A stretch of 64,000 nucleotides of DNA, from the NCBI GenBank assembly GCA_014529385.2, contig CM043948.1, forward strand, positions 19,402,951 through 19,466,950, written 5' to 3'. The position numbers and the translations under genes were made by a program. Shown here piece after piece: positions 9,063-19,623 of this stretch. Below the pieces are notes generated by a model. It did no database searches. It saw only the letters and a program-made list of their open reading frames with translations, and was not told the origin of the DNA. The DNA is from Adiantum capillus-veneris (taxonomy: Eukaryota > Streptophyta > Polypodiopsida > Polypodiales > Pteridaceae). Each line of letters starts with the position of its first letter. The first letter of the stretch is position 1.

Positions 9063-10240
9063 ATGGCAAGTGTAGCATTTCCAACATTTAAAGGAAAGAA
9101 GGGGGAGGATTTGGTAACAGACTTCCTAAATGACTTTGAAGTAGCATGTGTAGTGAGCAACAAAGATACGGATGAATCCCGGGTTAGAATCTTTAAGCAT
9201 CTCATGAAGCTAGAAGCTAGATCATGGTACAATGCACTTCCACAAGCAACCAAGGATGACTGGGAACCCTTAAAAATCGCTTTTAAGAGGCGCTTTGGGG
9301 GAGGTACCAGTTCAGAAAAGTTGTGGGACAAGTTGAGAGACTTGAAGCAGGAGGGTCTTTTAGAATATGCACCTATGAGTCCAAATTTGTGGATTTGTGG
9401 GAACGGTGGGTTGAGTCACTGGCAAGGGGGGAAGTCGCACCCGATTTCCTAAAAAAGGATCAGTTCACGCATGGCTTATGGCCGCTTCTCAAGGAGAAGG
9501 TGAAAGGTAGATTCCCGGCTACGTACGAGTTAGCCGTTGAGATTGCTCGCCTTAAAGACAAGAAGCTGCGAATGAAAGCCAAAGAAACCGAGTCAACAGA
9601 ATCAGGAACATCGCGTCGACCAGCAACTACGACAACCACCATTCCACCACCACCACCGGCTCTTGGGGTAAGAGATGACCAACAAGATATGTTGGCCCAT
9701 ATTACTGACCAACTATAGAATTTGTCTGTCCACTTAATACAGCAAGGGAGGAGTCAAGAAAGAGATCAAGACCCTGGAAGAGCACGACGACAAAACAGAG
9801 AGTATCACTGCTACAACTGCGGAGAAGATGGTCACGGTATGTACTACTGTCCCAAACCACAACAAAACTATAATAGAGGAGGTAGGAGGAACAAATTGTC
9901 ACCCCCTAGAGAAAGAACACCCCCACCCCGAGCACCAGCCCCACCAACACAAATTCTACGTCCGCCACAATCACCACTTACAATCATCCTACGCCCACCA
10001 TCAATTGGTACCCGCACACCAAGTATCATTGGTCTTGCAGAAGAGGTCAAGATGAGTGTAACAGAAGAAGGATTAAGTAAGAAGACTATTCAAAGAACTG
10101 AAGTAGTGGAACAAGAGGTTAAAGAATCAAAAGATGCTACCCAGGTGGGGGAGGTAAGTCAAGAAAATTGTGTTACAAATGTGAGTACATCTTTAACCTT
10201 GGATGAAATAGGCACCAAAGCGATCAATCGACAGCATTGA
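9063..10240 (+). pseudogene. gag: gag of element C (capsid and CCHC nucleocapsid), frameshifted
   Basis: The frame starts MASVAFPTFKGKKGEDLV and has the retrotransposon gag core, with W-Y near LEARSWYNALP and a later FLKKDQF-HGL motif. A one-base deletion near 9370, relative to element D (CACC versus CCACC), moves the reading into the frame of 9323-9718. A TAG at 9716-9718 then interrupts it, and the same frame continues to 10240. The zinc knuckle CYNCGEDGHGMYYC is at about 9810-9852, followed by a proline-rich stretch. The normal role is the particle shell and RNA binding. Two lesions make this copy inactive as it stands. Confidence 0.85.
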
Positions 10241-10306
10241 GCAGTAAGGGTAAGAAGGTGTAAAGTGTTGATTAGGCCTCGTTAGAGTAAGAGGAATGCA
10301 AAGGTC

Positions 10307-11482
10307 ATGAAAGATACAAGAGAAGAGGAAAACCAGCCTGTTAGCAAGGCTTTGCAGAAGATGAACAACATATCAAGCAAAGGGGAGGGCTTTGAAAACG
10401 GAAGCCTGTGCACCAACATGGACCCAGGACAGTGTAGCAAGCTAAAGGAATCTTGCATCAAGGCAGTTTCACTCGAGGACCATAACGAAGAGGTAAGTAT
10501 GACTGAAGGTTTGGAGTTGGATATTGCTCCAGAGGCTTGGCAGCCGAGCAAGACTTTATTGTGTAGTGTTATAGACTTGGAGATGGGTAATGCCTCTAGT
10601 CTACTGAAAGATGTTATAAACTTGGAGATGGGTAATGCCTCCAGTTTATGTGAGGATGTTCATAGTAAGTTTGATGATCAATATGTTGCCAACCTTTTAA
10701 GGATGTTCCAAACTCCTCCACAACACAGCATTGTGTTTGCATGGGATGCATCAGACCTATGGCTATGGCTAGCTGCTCTAACATATAGAGAGAAGATCAG
10801 CATGGAGATAAGAGCAAAGGAGCCATGGATAGACAAAAGCCTGATAGAATGCAAGAATGAAGACCTCATTCGTAATTTGGTACAATTTTTTACAAATAGT
10901 GCATCCTCTCTTTGGAGAAAGGTAAGTAAATTACGCTTGTATTTAAGCCGCAAGGTAGGTGGCTTGCTATTAGCATCAATAGAGGAAGCTGACATGTTTG
11001 AGCACACCCAAAAGAAGCATGATATGCTTGCAGTTTTTTCTAGTCATGGCAGTAAGCAGGACTCTAAAGACAACTTGAGCTCACCACACCAACAAGGCGG
11101 CCATATATGGTGGATTCTTGGTACACTCTTGGGAATCATAATTTTCGGTTCTGTCTTTGCAGGAGCCAAGATGCTCATTTCCCCTCTCGCTACTGGTGGT
11201 TACAAATTTGGTCCAATTTTACATGCAAATTTTATTGTTCGGACACTGCAGACAATGATCCTATTTTTCACTTGGGATCCAGGAGGACACTGGCACAAAG
11301 TTTTGGAAGCCATGGGCTTCCCCTTTAATCAACCGACACTATTCCAAGAAACAAGCTATCACCCGGACCTGTTACAGATCAACGAATATCCTAGAAATCT
11401 CACCAATGGCCAAATGGAATGGATAGTTCAGAAGGCAACTCGATATCGGATCCTACAGCTAAGCGGAAGAAGAAACAGATGA
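10307..11482 (+). CDS. 391-aa membrane ORF replacing pol in element C (env-like or captured gene)
   Basis: Open for 391 codons with an ATG start, ending 25 bp before the polypurine tract. Residues 1-80 are charged. Residues 86-116 are an in-frame tandem duplication of 15 aa around IDLEMGNASSL (45 bp, 10571-10615 and 10616-10660). A single strong membrane segment lies at about 266-292 (WWILGTLLGIIIFGSVFAGA). After it come about 100 residues rich in aromatics. Several N-x-S/T sites occur (N21, N31, N95, N110, N364). Position after gag and before the 3' LTR plus one membrane span fit the env-like ORFs known in Athila-type elements; I see no signal peptide or clear furin site. It could equally be captured host sequence. 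It is not in element A and cannot be checked in D. Confidence 0.6.
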   Translation: MKDTREEENQPVSKALQKMNNISSKGEGFENGSLCTNMDPGQCSKLKESCIKAVSLEDHNEEVSMTEGLELDIAPEAWQPSKTLLCSVIDLEMGNASSLLKDVINLEMGNASSLCEDVHSKFDDQYVANLLRMFQTPPQHSIVFAWDASDLWLWLAALTYREKISMEIRAKEPWIDKSLIECKNEDLIRNLVQFFTNSASSLWRKVSKLRLYLSRKVGGLLLASIEEADMFEHTQKKHDMLAVFSSHGSKQDSKDNLSSPHQQGGHIWWILGTLLGIIIFGSVFAGAKMLISPLATGGYKFGPILHANFIVRTLQTMILFFTWDPGGHWHKVLEAMGFPFNQPTLFQETSYHPDLLQINEYPRNLTNGQMEWIVQKATRYRILQLSGRRNR

Positions 11483-11507
11483 GCTAGAGGCATGAATGCC
11501 TCTAGCC

Positions 11508-11523
11508 AAAAGGGGAGGGCTAA
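11508..11523 (+). other. Polypurine tract of element C
   Basis: AAAAGGGGAGGGCTAA directly before the 3' LTR. The tract of element A (22330-22345, minus) ends in the same GGGAGGGCTAA, supporting common descent. Confidence 0.85.
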
Positions 11524-12825
11524 TGATGGCGGCTTTTCACAGGCCAAGCTCCCATACTCCTCTTCTCTCGTCCCCACCCCATGAAAACCCCCTCTTAGGG
11601 AGGGAGTGATAAAAAGCATTGGAAAAAGTAAGAAAAAAATAAAGTATGACTATGTAAATATATGAGAAAGGTAAAATTGGCCACCTCATGCCTGCGGGGC
11701 AGCCCATCCCCACCTTGCCTCTTTTTTCTTCACTGTTTCCCCGCCGTGTGTCCCTTTTCCTCTCCTCCACTCAAAAGGTCAACCCCCTCTCTCTTCCCCT
11801 TGTCCTTTCTCCTTTCTCTCTCCCCTCAAGCTACCCCACCTCTCACCAATAATGCATTATAACTCACCAATAATGCACCCTAACTCACATGCCACCTCTC
11901 CTATCTTCCAAAACAGTATACCCCACCCCCCTTTTTCTCTCTCCTACACTCTCCCATGATCCAAATACCCCCCCCTCTCTCTAAAATTCGAAATCTCTCT
12001 TGTCTTGTAGCCAGATGGCCTCTCCCACACTCACACACACTCAGTTTCACTGAAAAAGGTGCCCACAGACCCATCCCCACCCAGTGGTTACCTAATTTTT
12101 CATGTGTTCACACACATCTGCACACAGATTCACCTCTGAACACACTCCCCTCTCTCCATATTGTCACCTCTCACTTTTTTTTCATCAACCCATCTCTCTC
12201 TCTTAGTCTCTCTCTCATGAGACTGCTGTTCTGGCACATATACACACAGCCAGACAAGTGGGGCCCACAGTCACATGGCCTGTGTAGATAATGATTTCTT
12301 CATTTCTAAATTCTAGAATTTCTCCCCCCTCCTACCCTATATAAAGAGGGGTCACCATCACACTAAAGACACACACAACATCACCAAAGAACACACTATG
12401 CACTGTGTGTGCCTAGTGCACACACACACACACACACCCACACCATCACCATCACCGTTATCACCATGCTTGTCTTGAGCATGACCTCTACTCCCTTGGC
12501 TATGGAAGATGAAGGGCAACTAAATGAAGGATGATGGCCATAACCCTCGTGCGAGTCTTCGCCATCAACTCCCACCTATCCGCCATGTGCTCTACCACTC
12601 TCTCCCTTCTCATTCCCCTACCCTATGCTCCCCATTTCATCGCCTTATTCTCTAAATAAAGCTTGAGGTTTTGTGAGTATGTTTTCTTGCAATGTTTTGC
12701 CCATGTAAGGTGTGCGGAATCGCCACCTAGTCTTGTGTTTGGAGTGAGCTTGTGTATGTGTGAAGGGTGTGCGGATTCGCCATCCTTTTGTGGTGCCTAA
12801 GTATTAAGCCGCCATACCCCCTCCC

Positions 12826-12860
<35 letters not shown>

Positions 12861-13070
12861 TGATATCATTTCCTTTCCTCTTCATCATTGCTCCCAAGCA
12901 TCCATCTGTCTTGGATGAAAACTTTGTTATGGTGGTGTGTTGTTTGCGTCCTAGCCGCTGAAGCTAGGTGGTGCCCCCTGTTTGCTTTACCATGACAGGC
13001 TCGAGGCGCGCCATTCGGTCCCCGGTGTTTTAGAGGCCGTCGGGGTTCGGGGTTCGCTTTGCTCCCGTCA
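11524..13070 (+). repeat. 3' LTR of element C
   Basis: 1547 bp, TGATGG...CCGTCA, nearly identical to 6688-8205 apart from the 23-bp block and microsatellite lengths. The TATA box copy is at 12338. Followed by target duplication CCAC. Confidence 0.92.
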
Positions 13071-14061
13071 CCACCTCCAGTTGTGTTGTAGGGTGCTCAA
13101 GCAACATAGGTGGCACAAAGTCCATGGCAATAGATATTCTTGGCATGTTCTTTTTTATAGTTTGGAGATATCTTATATGAAAATCTCTTGCACAAATATG
13201 GTGTTCTTTTTCCTACCTCTCCTTCTTGTGTTGTGTAGCTGGAGCTCCATCTCTGCTTTCAATTGTGCCACCTGATCCTCCCATTCTCTAATATTTGCTT
13301 CATTTTGAGAGGCGATGGCCATAATGCCACTTACAAGCATTTGTCTTTGCATTATCTCTTGAGCCTTTCTTCTTCTAGCTCTCTCTTGAGTTTGGCGATT
13401 TCCTCGTTTTGTTGTGAGCTTGCAATGCCCACCACTAAAGACTCTATTATTGGATTCATGAGGAAAGTTGTGAGAGTCAACTTTACAATATTGTAAGAAG
13501 TTATCAGTTTCTTGTAGGCTTTGCATCTTTCAACGTTGAGCTCCTCTACTCTTTGGAGTTCGACTTGATTTTTGTTGTCTTTCTCATTGAGCTTCTCAAT
13601 GTCTGTGTCTTCCTCTTGGAGGTCTCTTTCCAACTTTTCCTTTTTCTCTTCAATTGCATTTCGCTTGCTTTGAAGTCTTTTGACTTGATCTTCCAGATAG
13701 ATTTTCTTTGCTACTCTCTCCTTATAAGTTTTCATGCATGCCTTGATTTCCTTGTCCTGTGTGTTAATCACATTGCAATCGCAGTTGAATTGATACCATA
13801 GTTTCTCCATCATTTCATCTAGGTTGAGCTCCTTGACTAACTTCAATTGTTTCTTTAAGTCTTCTTTCTAGATCATCCATCTCGCCTACACCTTGAGAAG
13901 TAGCAGTCTCCTTGACTTCGGTGGGCCCTTGCTGACTGTCTTTCAACAAAGTAGAGATTTGTGCTTGAAGGTGCATTTTTTGGCATCGTAACATCTTTAA
14001 TCTCTATTTTGTAGTGCTTTTTTTCTCTTCTTTCAAGGAGCCGGTTTTGTCTTCTTCGCAT
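13071..14061 (-). pseudogene. Element G internal ORF, upstream coiled-coil part
   Basis: Two overlapping minus frames (13352-13846 and 13173-13526) plus 13873-14061 read as a long charged coiled coil with heptad-like runs (EDQVKRLQSKRNAIEEKKEK; IAKLKRELEEERLKR). They end at the element C insertion and resume at 6687. Frame changes show decay. Composition and order resemble the coiled-coil part of element B at 32314-33439. I know no function; a gag-like structural protein of a non-autonomous element is the best guess. Confidence 0.5.
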
Positions 14062-14299
14062 TTTTCTTTAGGCTCCCATTGGCTAGTGTGCAGATCCTTT
14101 GAATGATCGTGAGAATCCGTTGTATCTTTTAGATCTTCATTGGTGGAAATGTGCTCTTTGGCTCTGATGTCAAGCCCTAACTAAGATGAGAACCTCTAGA
14201 TATGTGAAATCCCCCATCCAGCACATAGCTATTGTCTCCATAGGGGTGTGCCACTCTGCAGGTATAGCCTCTATAGTATCTTGACACATGCTTTGCACA

Positions 14300-17200
14300 C
14301 CCCTCATGTCGTGTAGCTAAATGCCATGAGTTTCCTAAGAAAGATTGTAATGCAGCCAATCCCCAAATGAGCAGGTTGGACCCCAAGAGACATGAGGCCT
14401 ACTACCAACCATGAAGCATCACTGTGTACTGACCAAAGGATTCCAAACAAGTGGCTCTCTCTCAATGCACATGGACTGATGTTTCTCAAGGCCACCCCGT
14501 AGCTACTCCCACGACTGAAGCAAGCTCGCAATAGCAAAGAACTCCTCCCACCTCCTGCTTAGTCCTATTCTGTACAGCTCTGTGGAAAAACAACGGGTGG
14601 AAGGGCTCCATGGGTTGCCTATCTGTGGGACCGTGGCCTGAATTTGGTGAAGCAATAGCTCCTTCCAAGCCTCCTTCCCTCAAAGAAGTTTGCTAACCAC
14701 AATCTTTCCAAGGAGGGCTCTACTCTGTCATGTTGGGTCGATGATCCCCAACCCTCCATGAGAGAAAGTTAAAGTGATGACATGCCAAGAGACCTTGGCC
14801 CAAGCCAACTATGTGTCACACCTTGACCACAAGTTTCTGATTAGCCTCTCTAGTTGGCTAATGCAAGAGATCAAGAAAATTGAGCAAGACGTGATGAAAC
14901 ACATAGTAGCCAACAACACCTGGTTGGCCACCACAAACCTGCCAGCAAAAGAAAGTCGTGCTGAGCTCCAATGGAGCAGTTTCCTCCTAATGGAGAGGAG
15001 GATAGGAGCAATTTGCTGCTTTGGAAACAAATCCAAATGAACCTAAAGACCCAAGTAGCATACTAAAGTCTCTGGAGAAATACACCTAAATCCCTCTCCA
15101 AGCGACCAATTAGACATGGGAGCACTACCAACCTAGAAATCCATTGTCTTTCATCAGTTGATCAGTGCCCTCAATGCACAACAGAACATCTCAAGAGCCT
15201 GCTCACACCTATGAAAGTTGGCCTCCTGGTCCTCCAAAAACATGTGTGAGTCATGAACAAACTCAATGTCCAAAATATCCTCTTCCCAAATAGGTAGCTG
15301 CAAACCATGCAAACCAACCTCCTGTGAGGTCAAGAACGTGCTCATCACCTTAGCATAGAAGAGAAATAGGAAGAGGGCAAGAGGCCATCCTTGTCAGACC
15401 GATCATGTGAGCATTAAGCATTCCCCTCTTTTGCTTGCCAACAACACTTGACTATGCACATGTCTTTAGAGAGTTGACACTTCCCTAATTCATGCATCCA
15501 GAAATCCCATCCGATGCAGAGTGCCCTCAAGAAATCCCCAGCCAACTCTGTCATATGCCTTTTCAAAATTGAGGACTACTAAAAGATCCTTTCCTCAGAG
15601 TTGTGCAAGGCTAGTCGCCTCCCAAAAGTAAAAATGTTATCAAAGATGTTGTGCTCCTTGACAAAGCCCGTCTGTGTCTCATCTCATCTATGATGCTCTG
15701 AAGTAGCAGCTGGATTCGCAAGCTTAGAGCCTTTGGTAAGATGTGTAGGCTCAGTTGAAAATGGTGATGGGTCGCCACTACAAAATCCAAGGAACCTCCC
15801 TCATTGGGATAAGACAGATCAATCCCTCACTCATGTTGTATGGCATCTCCCCAATGTGTAGGATGTGCTCATAAGCACTACAAAGATATCGACCAAGCAC
15901 CTCCCAATACTCTGAGAAGAAGCTCAGTCTTCCCCTTAGCAGCTACCCTTGAGAAGGGCCCTGAGGGCCTTGTGAAGCTCCTCTGGCTCGAGAGGGTTCT
16001 CAAGCCTCTAGCACATCTCCTTCATGACTAAACAAGGCACCTACACCTATTCTCTGCATGCATCTCAATGCTCTGACTATGGCTCTCAACTGAAACAACT
16101 CCCTGTAAAAGTTAGTAGCAATTGTGCACATCCTCAAGCTCTATAGCAAGAGCCCCATCGCGCCTCCTTAGTTTTGCAAACATTGGTGTGCACATGGTGA
16201 GGGCCCACAATCTCAAAGAACTCACTAGTAGCTCTGTCTCCTGCCTGTGTCCACCAAGATACCTAATGATGGAAGGCAGATTCATGGTGCCGCTTATCAA
16301 TGGTGATAAACTCTTGCAGAGCCTATTGCATCTATTCTTCCATCCAAGGGCTACCTGTGTGACGCTCCCGCATCCTCTGTAAAGAAGAAATGCCTCATTG
16401 GAGTTGCTTCTCCTCATCCATGGTCACAGCTAAACAAGCAATAGACTCCTAAAGAAAGAAACGACTAAGCGCCACAAGGCCAAAGGCCACTCTAGCAGCA
16501 AGGTCTCCCTGTGTGTCCACACTCACTGTCCAGATAGACACAACCTGTTCTCTGAGCTCTATATCCAACAAAATCCTCTCTGTGATGCACACCATGACAC
16601 AATCTCTCCTCTATCTATCTAACACTATCAGAATCATTGGTGCATGATCACAAAAACTAGTCCCTGCTAAGATGCATATCGAATCTCCCATGTCATAAAT
16701 GTCGTCGCTAGGGGAGAAATGATCTATCCTATATAAATTCATGCCCCCTACTTTGTGGTCCATTCGAGAGAAAGTGAAGATATTTGAGGGTCGTGTAAAG
16801 CCTGCATGCTACGATACATATGAAATCCTCAGTCATACATAAGCGCTCCCAAGCAGCCAGCTTAGTGCTATGAAAGGTAGCCTGGATGCCTCCAATGCAC
16901 CACTTCTCTACATGTGGTAAGGACTCCACAATGTGTGACCAAAACTCAGCCCATGCACCGGCATGGTTTGGGCACATAAATGTTAAAGAAGACCACAAGG
17001 AAACCTTGAATCTACATGGTGATCCATTGTGCCCTGCCTGGCACAAAAAATACCTCTGCCCACAAGGTCTGTTTCCATGAATTTGCAATAGTCATACATA
17101 CACCTCCCTGGATGCGACCAAGCCCGAAAGTAGCTAACCAAAATGTCCCATGGGGACCATGAAAGATTTTCCCACAATGTCTAATACGGCTCTCACAAAG

Positions 17201-17440
17201 GTGGCGTTCCTGAAGCATAAGAATATCTATCATGCCACCCACTAGATATCTTTAAATCTCTTGCCCCAAGTGACCCCTTTGCCGTAGAAACTGGGGTCCA
17301 CCTATGGCATTAATGAGAGAAAATTGTTGTTGCTGTAGCAACGAATCTTGCAATCTTTGAGGCCAGCTTGGATGGGGAGTAATATGTATCCGAGAAACCT
17401 TGGGAAATCCGTGTCTCAAGTGACTGTCCAAGAAGAGCAT
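14300..17440 (-). mobile_element. Decayed L1-type LINE (endonuclease and reverse transcriptase remnants)
   Basis: Only fragments are open, all on minus. Endonuclease: DILMLQERHL (about 17205) and VEKWCIGG (about 16890, normally followed by DFN). Reverse transcriptase: FEKAYDRVGW (about 15560-15590), the classic L1 RT motif; a degraded active site near 15250, where FVHDS replaces F/YADD; and the post-RT LSFAGRFVVANQVLLATMCF block (14809-15036), typical of plant L1. A cysteine-poor C-terminal region follows to about 14300. There is no poly(T) on plus at the 3' end, so the end is uncertain. Many stops and frameshifts; inactive. Confidence 0.8.
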
Positions 17441-18518
17441 GCAGATCGTAGGGCTACATCCTCTGTCCAGGACTCCTCATGTACAAATACATAGCAGGGA
17501 GGTATCTACAAAAAAGCATATCACAATGTGTCTACAACCAAGTCCATCAGGCCGCATCACACTGAACTTGGCTAGCGGCCAAAGTGTCTGTAGAAAGTCC
17601 ACTCTATGGGGTCCCTGTCCGATGGGGCCAAGGGGACACTAAACATTAAAATAAACCAAGAAGTCAAATCGTGTGGACTTGCTGATGTGAAAGTGCTGTG
17701 CGGATTCACAAAATTTCAGATTGCTACTGATGTGGCACATCATAAAGATTTTTGCAATTTGTGCCACAAATTGTGTTAGCATCTTTGGCACAAGGCCACG
17801 GGTCCATATGCTTTTGGGATCATAAGCTTTTGGAACTTGAAGCTTTATGCTCTCATTCTCCCTCAGATTTGTTGGGGAGCACTGAGTAGAGAGAGGACCC
17901 TCTCACATTGTACTTTGCCAAGCATTGTGTGGGACGGGTGTCTAACCTCACTCCTATCTTATTGAAGACATAACGAGAACCACGAATATAATTGTCAAAC
18001 CATGGGACGAAGCTGACTCAACTAGTGCATATAGGTTACAAGAGGTTGTCAATCTCTTGGAAAACAATAGAAAACTCGCACCTAACTCAAGCTACACTCA
18101 AATGACAGAAATCACCAAAAGCTAGTCGCTAATCGGCAAACAAATCATAACCGTTACAACATCAAACGACATCCAAATGTTACGAAACTTCCAGGACATG
18201 TTTATAAGACCTAAGCATACATGTTTATGGTCTCAAATCTCACTTTAGGTCAAGTGCAAAAATTGCGATTATTAACAGCAGTGAGTTTTTTACCTAGTCA
18301 TTTTCAACCCAGAATGCATCTAAATGCTTAGCAATGATGCCCCAATACCCCGCCTATACTTATTTTATGATTTTTAAGCTTAAATTCCTACTTATGATGA
18401 AATTAGGCCGCGGGTCGGCGATGCCAAAAGCTATGGATTACCATGAAATGCTTACGTCAATGTGTAGAGCTCTTACATGTGGATACAATGCAACCGACGG
18501 CACTGCAATGTGACAACC
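17441..18518. other. Non-coding stretch between the LINE and the element B repeat
   Basis: No gene seen. Around 18256-18280 there is a degenerate copy of the palindrome motif (ATTGCGATTATTAACAG) that recurs at 34797-35391, with loosely similar flanks. It may belong to the minus-strand 3' LTR of element B. Confidence 0.4.
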
Positions 18519-18815
18519 GGGAAGGGAGTAGGAAGTGCGAGAAGGAGAGAAGTGAGTGCTGTTAGCTCACGCTATGTTCTATTATCCAAAAACTTGCAAA
18601 ATACTTACAAAAATTGGCTTTTATACCTTAATCAAGGTTTCTGTGGTCAAAACTAATAATCTAGGAGCTCTAACTAAAGATAGGTTGATACAATCATCAA
18701 TTACACTGTTTAATCTGGAAAGTAGGAGTTACAACATTCCTGATTTAGAAAAATAATAAGTATTTTTACAATAAAAGCTTCGATAAATGTTATCCGAGTT
18801 AGCTTGCTGCTAACA
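18519..18815 (-). repeat. Direct repeat shared with 49371-49672, probably the start of the element B 3' LTR
   Basis: About 290 bp match 49371-49672 with scattered changes and one ~20-bp length difference. The right edge TGCTAACA abuts a minus-strand polypurine tract, as expected for the first bases of a minus-strand LTR (TGTTAGCA...). Outside this block the two copies lose similarity, so the LTR assignment is tentative. Confidence 0.55.
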
Positions 18816-18832
18816 TTCCCCCTCTCCTCGAT
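18816..18832 (-). other. Polypurine tract of element B
   Basis: On minus, GAGGAGAGGGGGAATG lies directly before the presumed 3' LTR. The same arrangement is seen at 5620-5640 in element G. Confidence 0.6.
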
Positions 18833-19619
18833 TGTGTCGTCCCTTGACACAGCTTCATGGACTGAAGTAGTCTTCAGGTTGACGGCTGGCAAGGTGGTCT
18901 TTAAGTGCATATAGGGCTTTTTCATATCTGATTCATCTTTATTTGTCTGGGACTTGCACAAACTACATGGTGACTCTGCTTTTAAGTTCAATAGGGCTTT
19001 TTCATATCTGATTCATCTTTATTTGTCTGGGACTTGCACAAACTACATGGTGACTCTGCTTTTAAGTTCAATGGCTGAATAGCCAACAAACCTTGATGTA
19101 AGGTTGCTAATGATTTGTAGTCTTCAGGTTGACGGCTAGCAAGGTGGTCTTTAAGTGCATATAGGGCCTTTTCATATCTGATTCATCTTTATTTGTCTGG
19201 GACTTGCACAAACTACATGGTGACTCTGCTTTTAAATTCAATGGCTGAATAGCCAACAAACCTTGATGTAAGGTTGCTAATGATTGGCCCAAATATTTTT
19301 GTTTGCTATGTAAAGAAACCTATATAGAATGCCTCTTCAAATGCCAATGTATTGCTAGATGGCAGAAACAAACATTTGGCATAGAAGCCGTAGAGGACTC
19401 CTTCTAAAGGCTATCCACTTAAATCATAACATAGACCTTTGTTGCCTTCGAGGAAAGACATCCATGGTGCTCCTGCTTGCTCAGGCTCGTGAAAAGTTTT
19501 ACTGTAGGTGAGCAGCATTCTGTTAATCTTATAAAGCATTGCACATGAGAGGTCAGGGAGGCTCTTGAAGAAGGTCATGGCGCTTGTTAGGGTTTTCACC
19601 GTGTATTCTTCAGTTTTTG
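18833..19619 (-). pseudogene. Element B internal ORF, C-terminal part
   Basis: Minus frame 19411-19668 contains SLPDLSCAMLYKINRMLLTY and SFLEGNKGLCYDLSG, which line up with the element G readings at 5879-6139. The terminal part (YEKALYALKDHL) also has a counterpart in G and reaches the polypurine tract. An internal duplication (18867-19287) and several stops break the frame. Upstream it is interrupted by element A; removing A with one CTGG leaves the minus frame open across the site. No pol motifs. Function unknown. Confidence 0.5.
18867..19287. repeat. Nested tandem duplication (171 bp and 79 bp units)
   Basis: A 171-bp unit starting GTAGTCTTCAGG occurs at 18867 and at 19117. The first copy is 250 bp long because a 79-bp segment inside it is itself doubled (18913-18991 and 18992-19070). 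Copies are nearly identical, so the events are recent compared with the decay of the surrounding element. Confidence 0.85.
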
Positions 19620-19623
19620 CTGG

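Larger units (their letters stand above)
6688..13070 (+). mobile_element. Element C: complete gag-only Tat/Ogre-like LTR retrotransposon with an extra membrane ORF
   Basis: 6383 bp with two nearly identical LTRs (6688-8205 and 11524-13070), PBS at 8208, polypurine tract at 11508-11523, and CCAC on both sides (6684-6687 and 13071-13074). Order: leader ORFs, gag with CCHC knuckle, then a 391-codon ORF where pol would be. No protease, RT or integrase, so it must depend on an autonomous relative; element D, with the same LTR and gag, is the obvious type of helper. It lies inside minus-strand element G. Confidence 0.9.
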
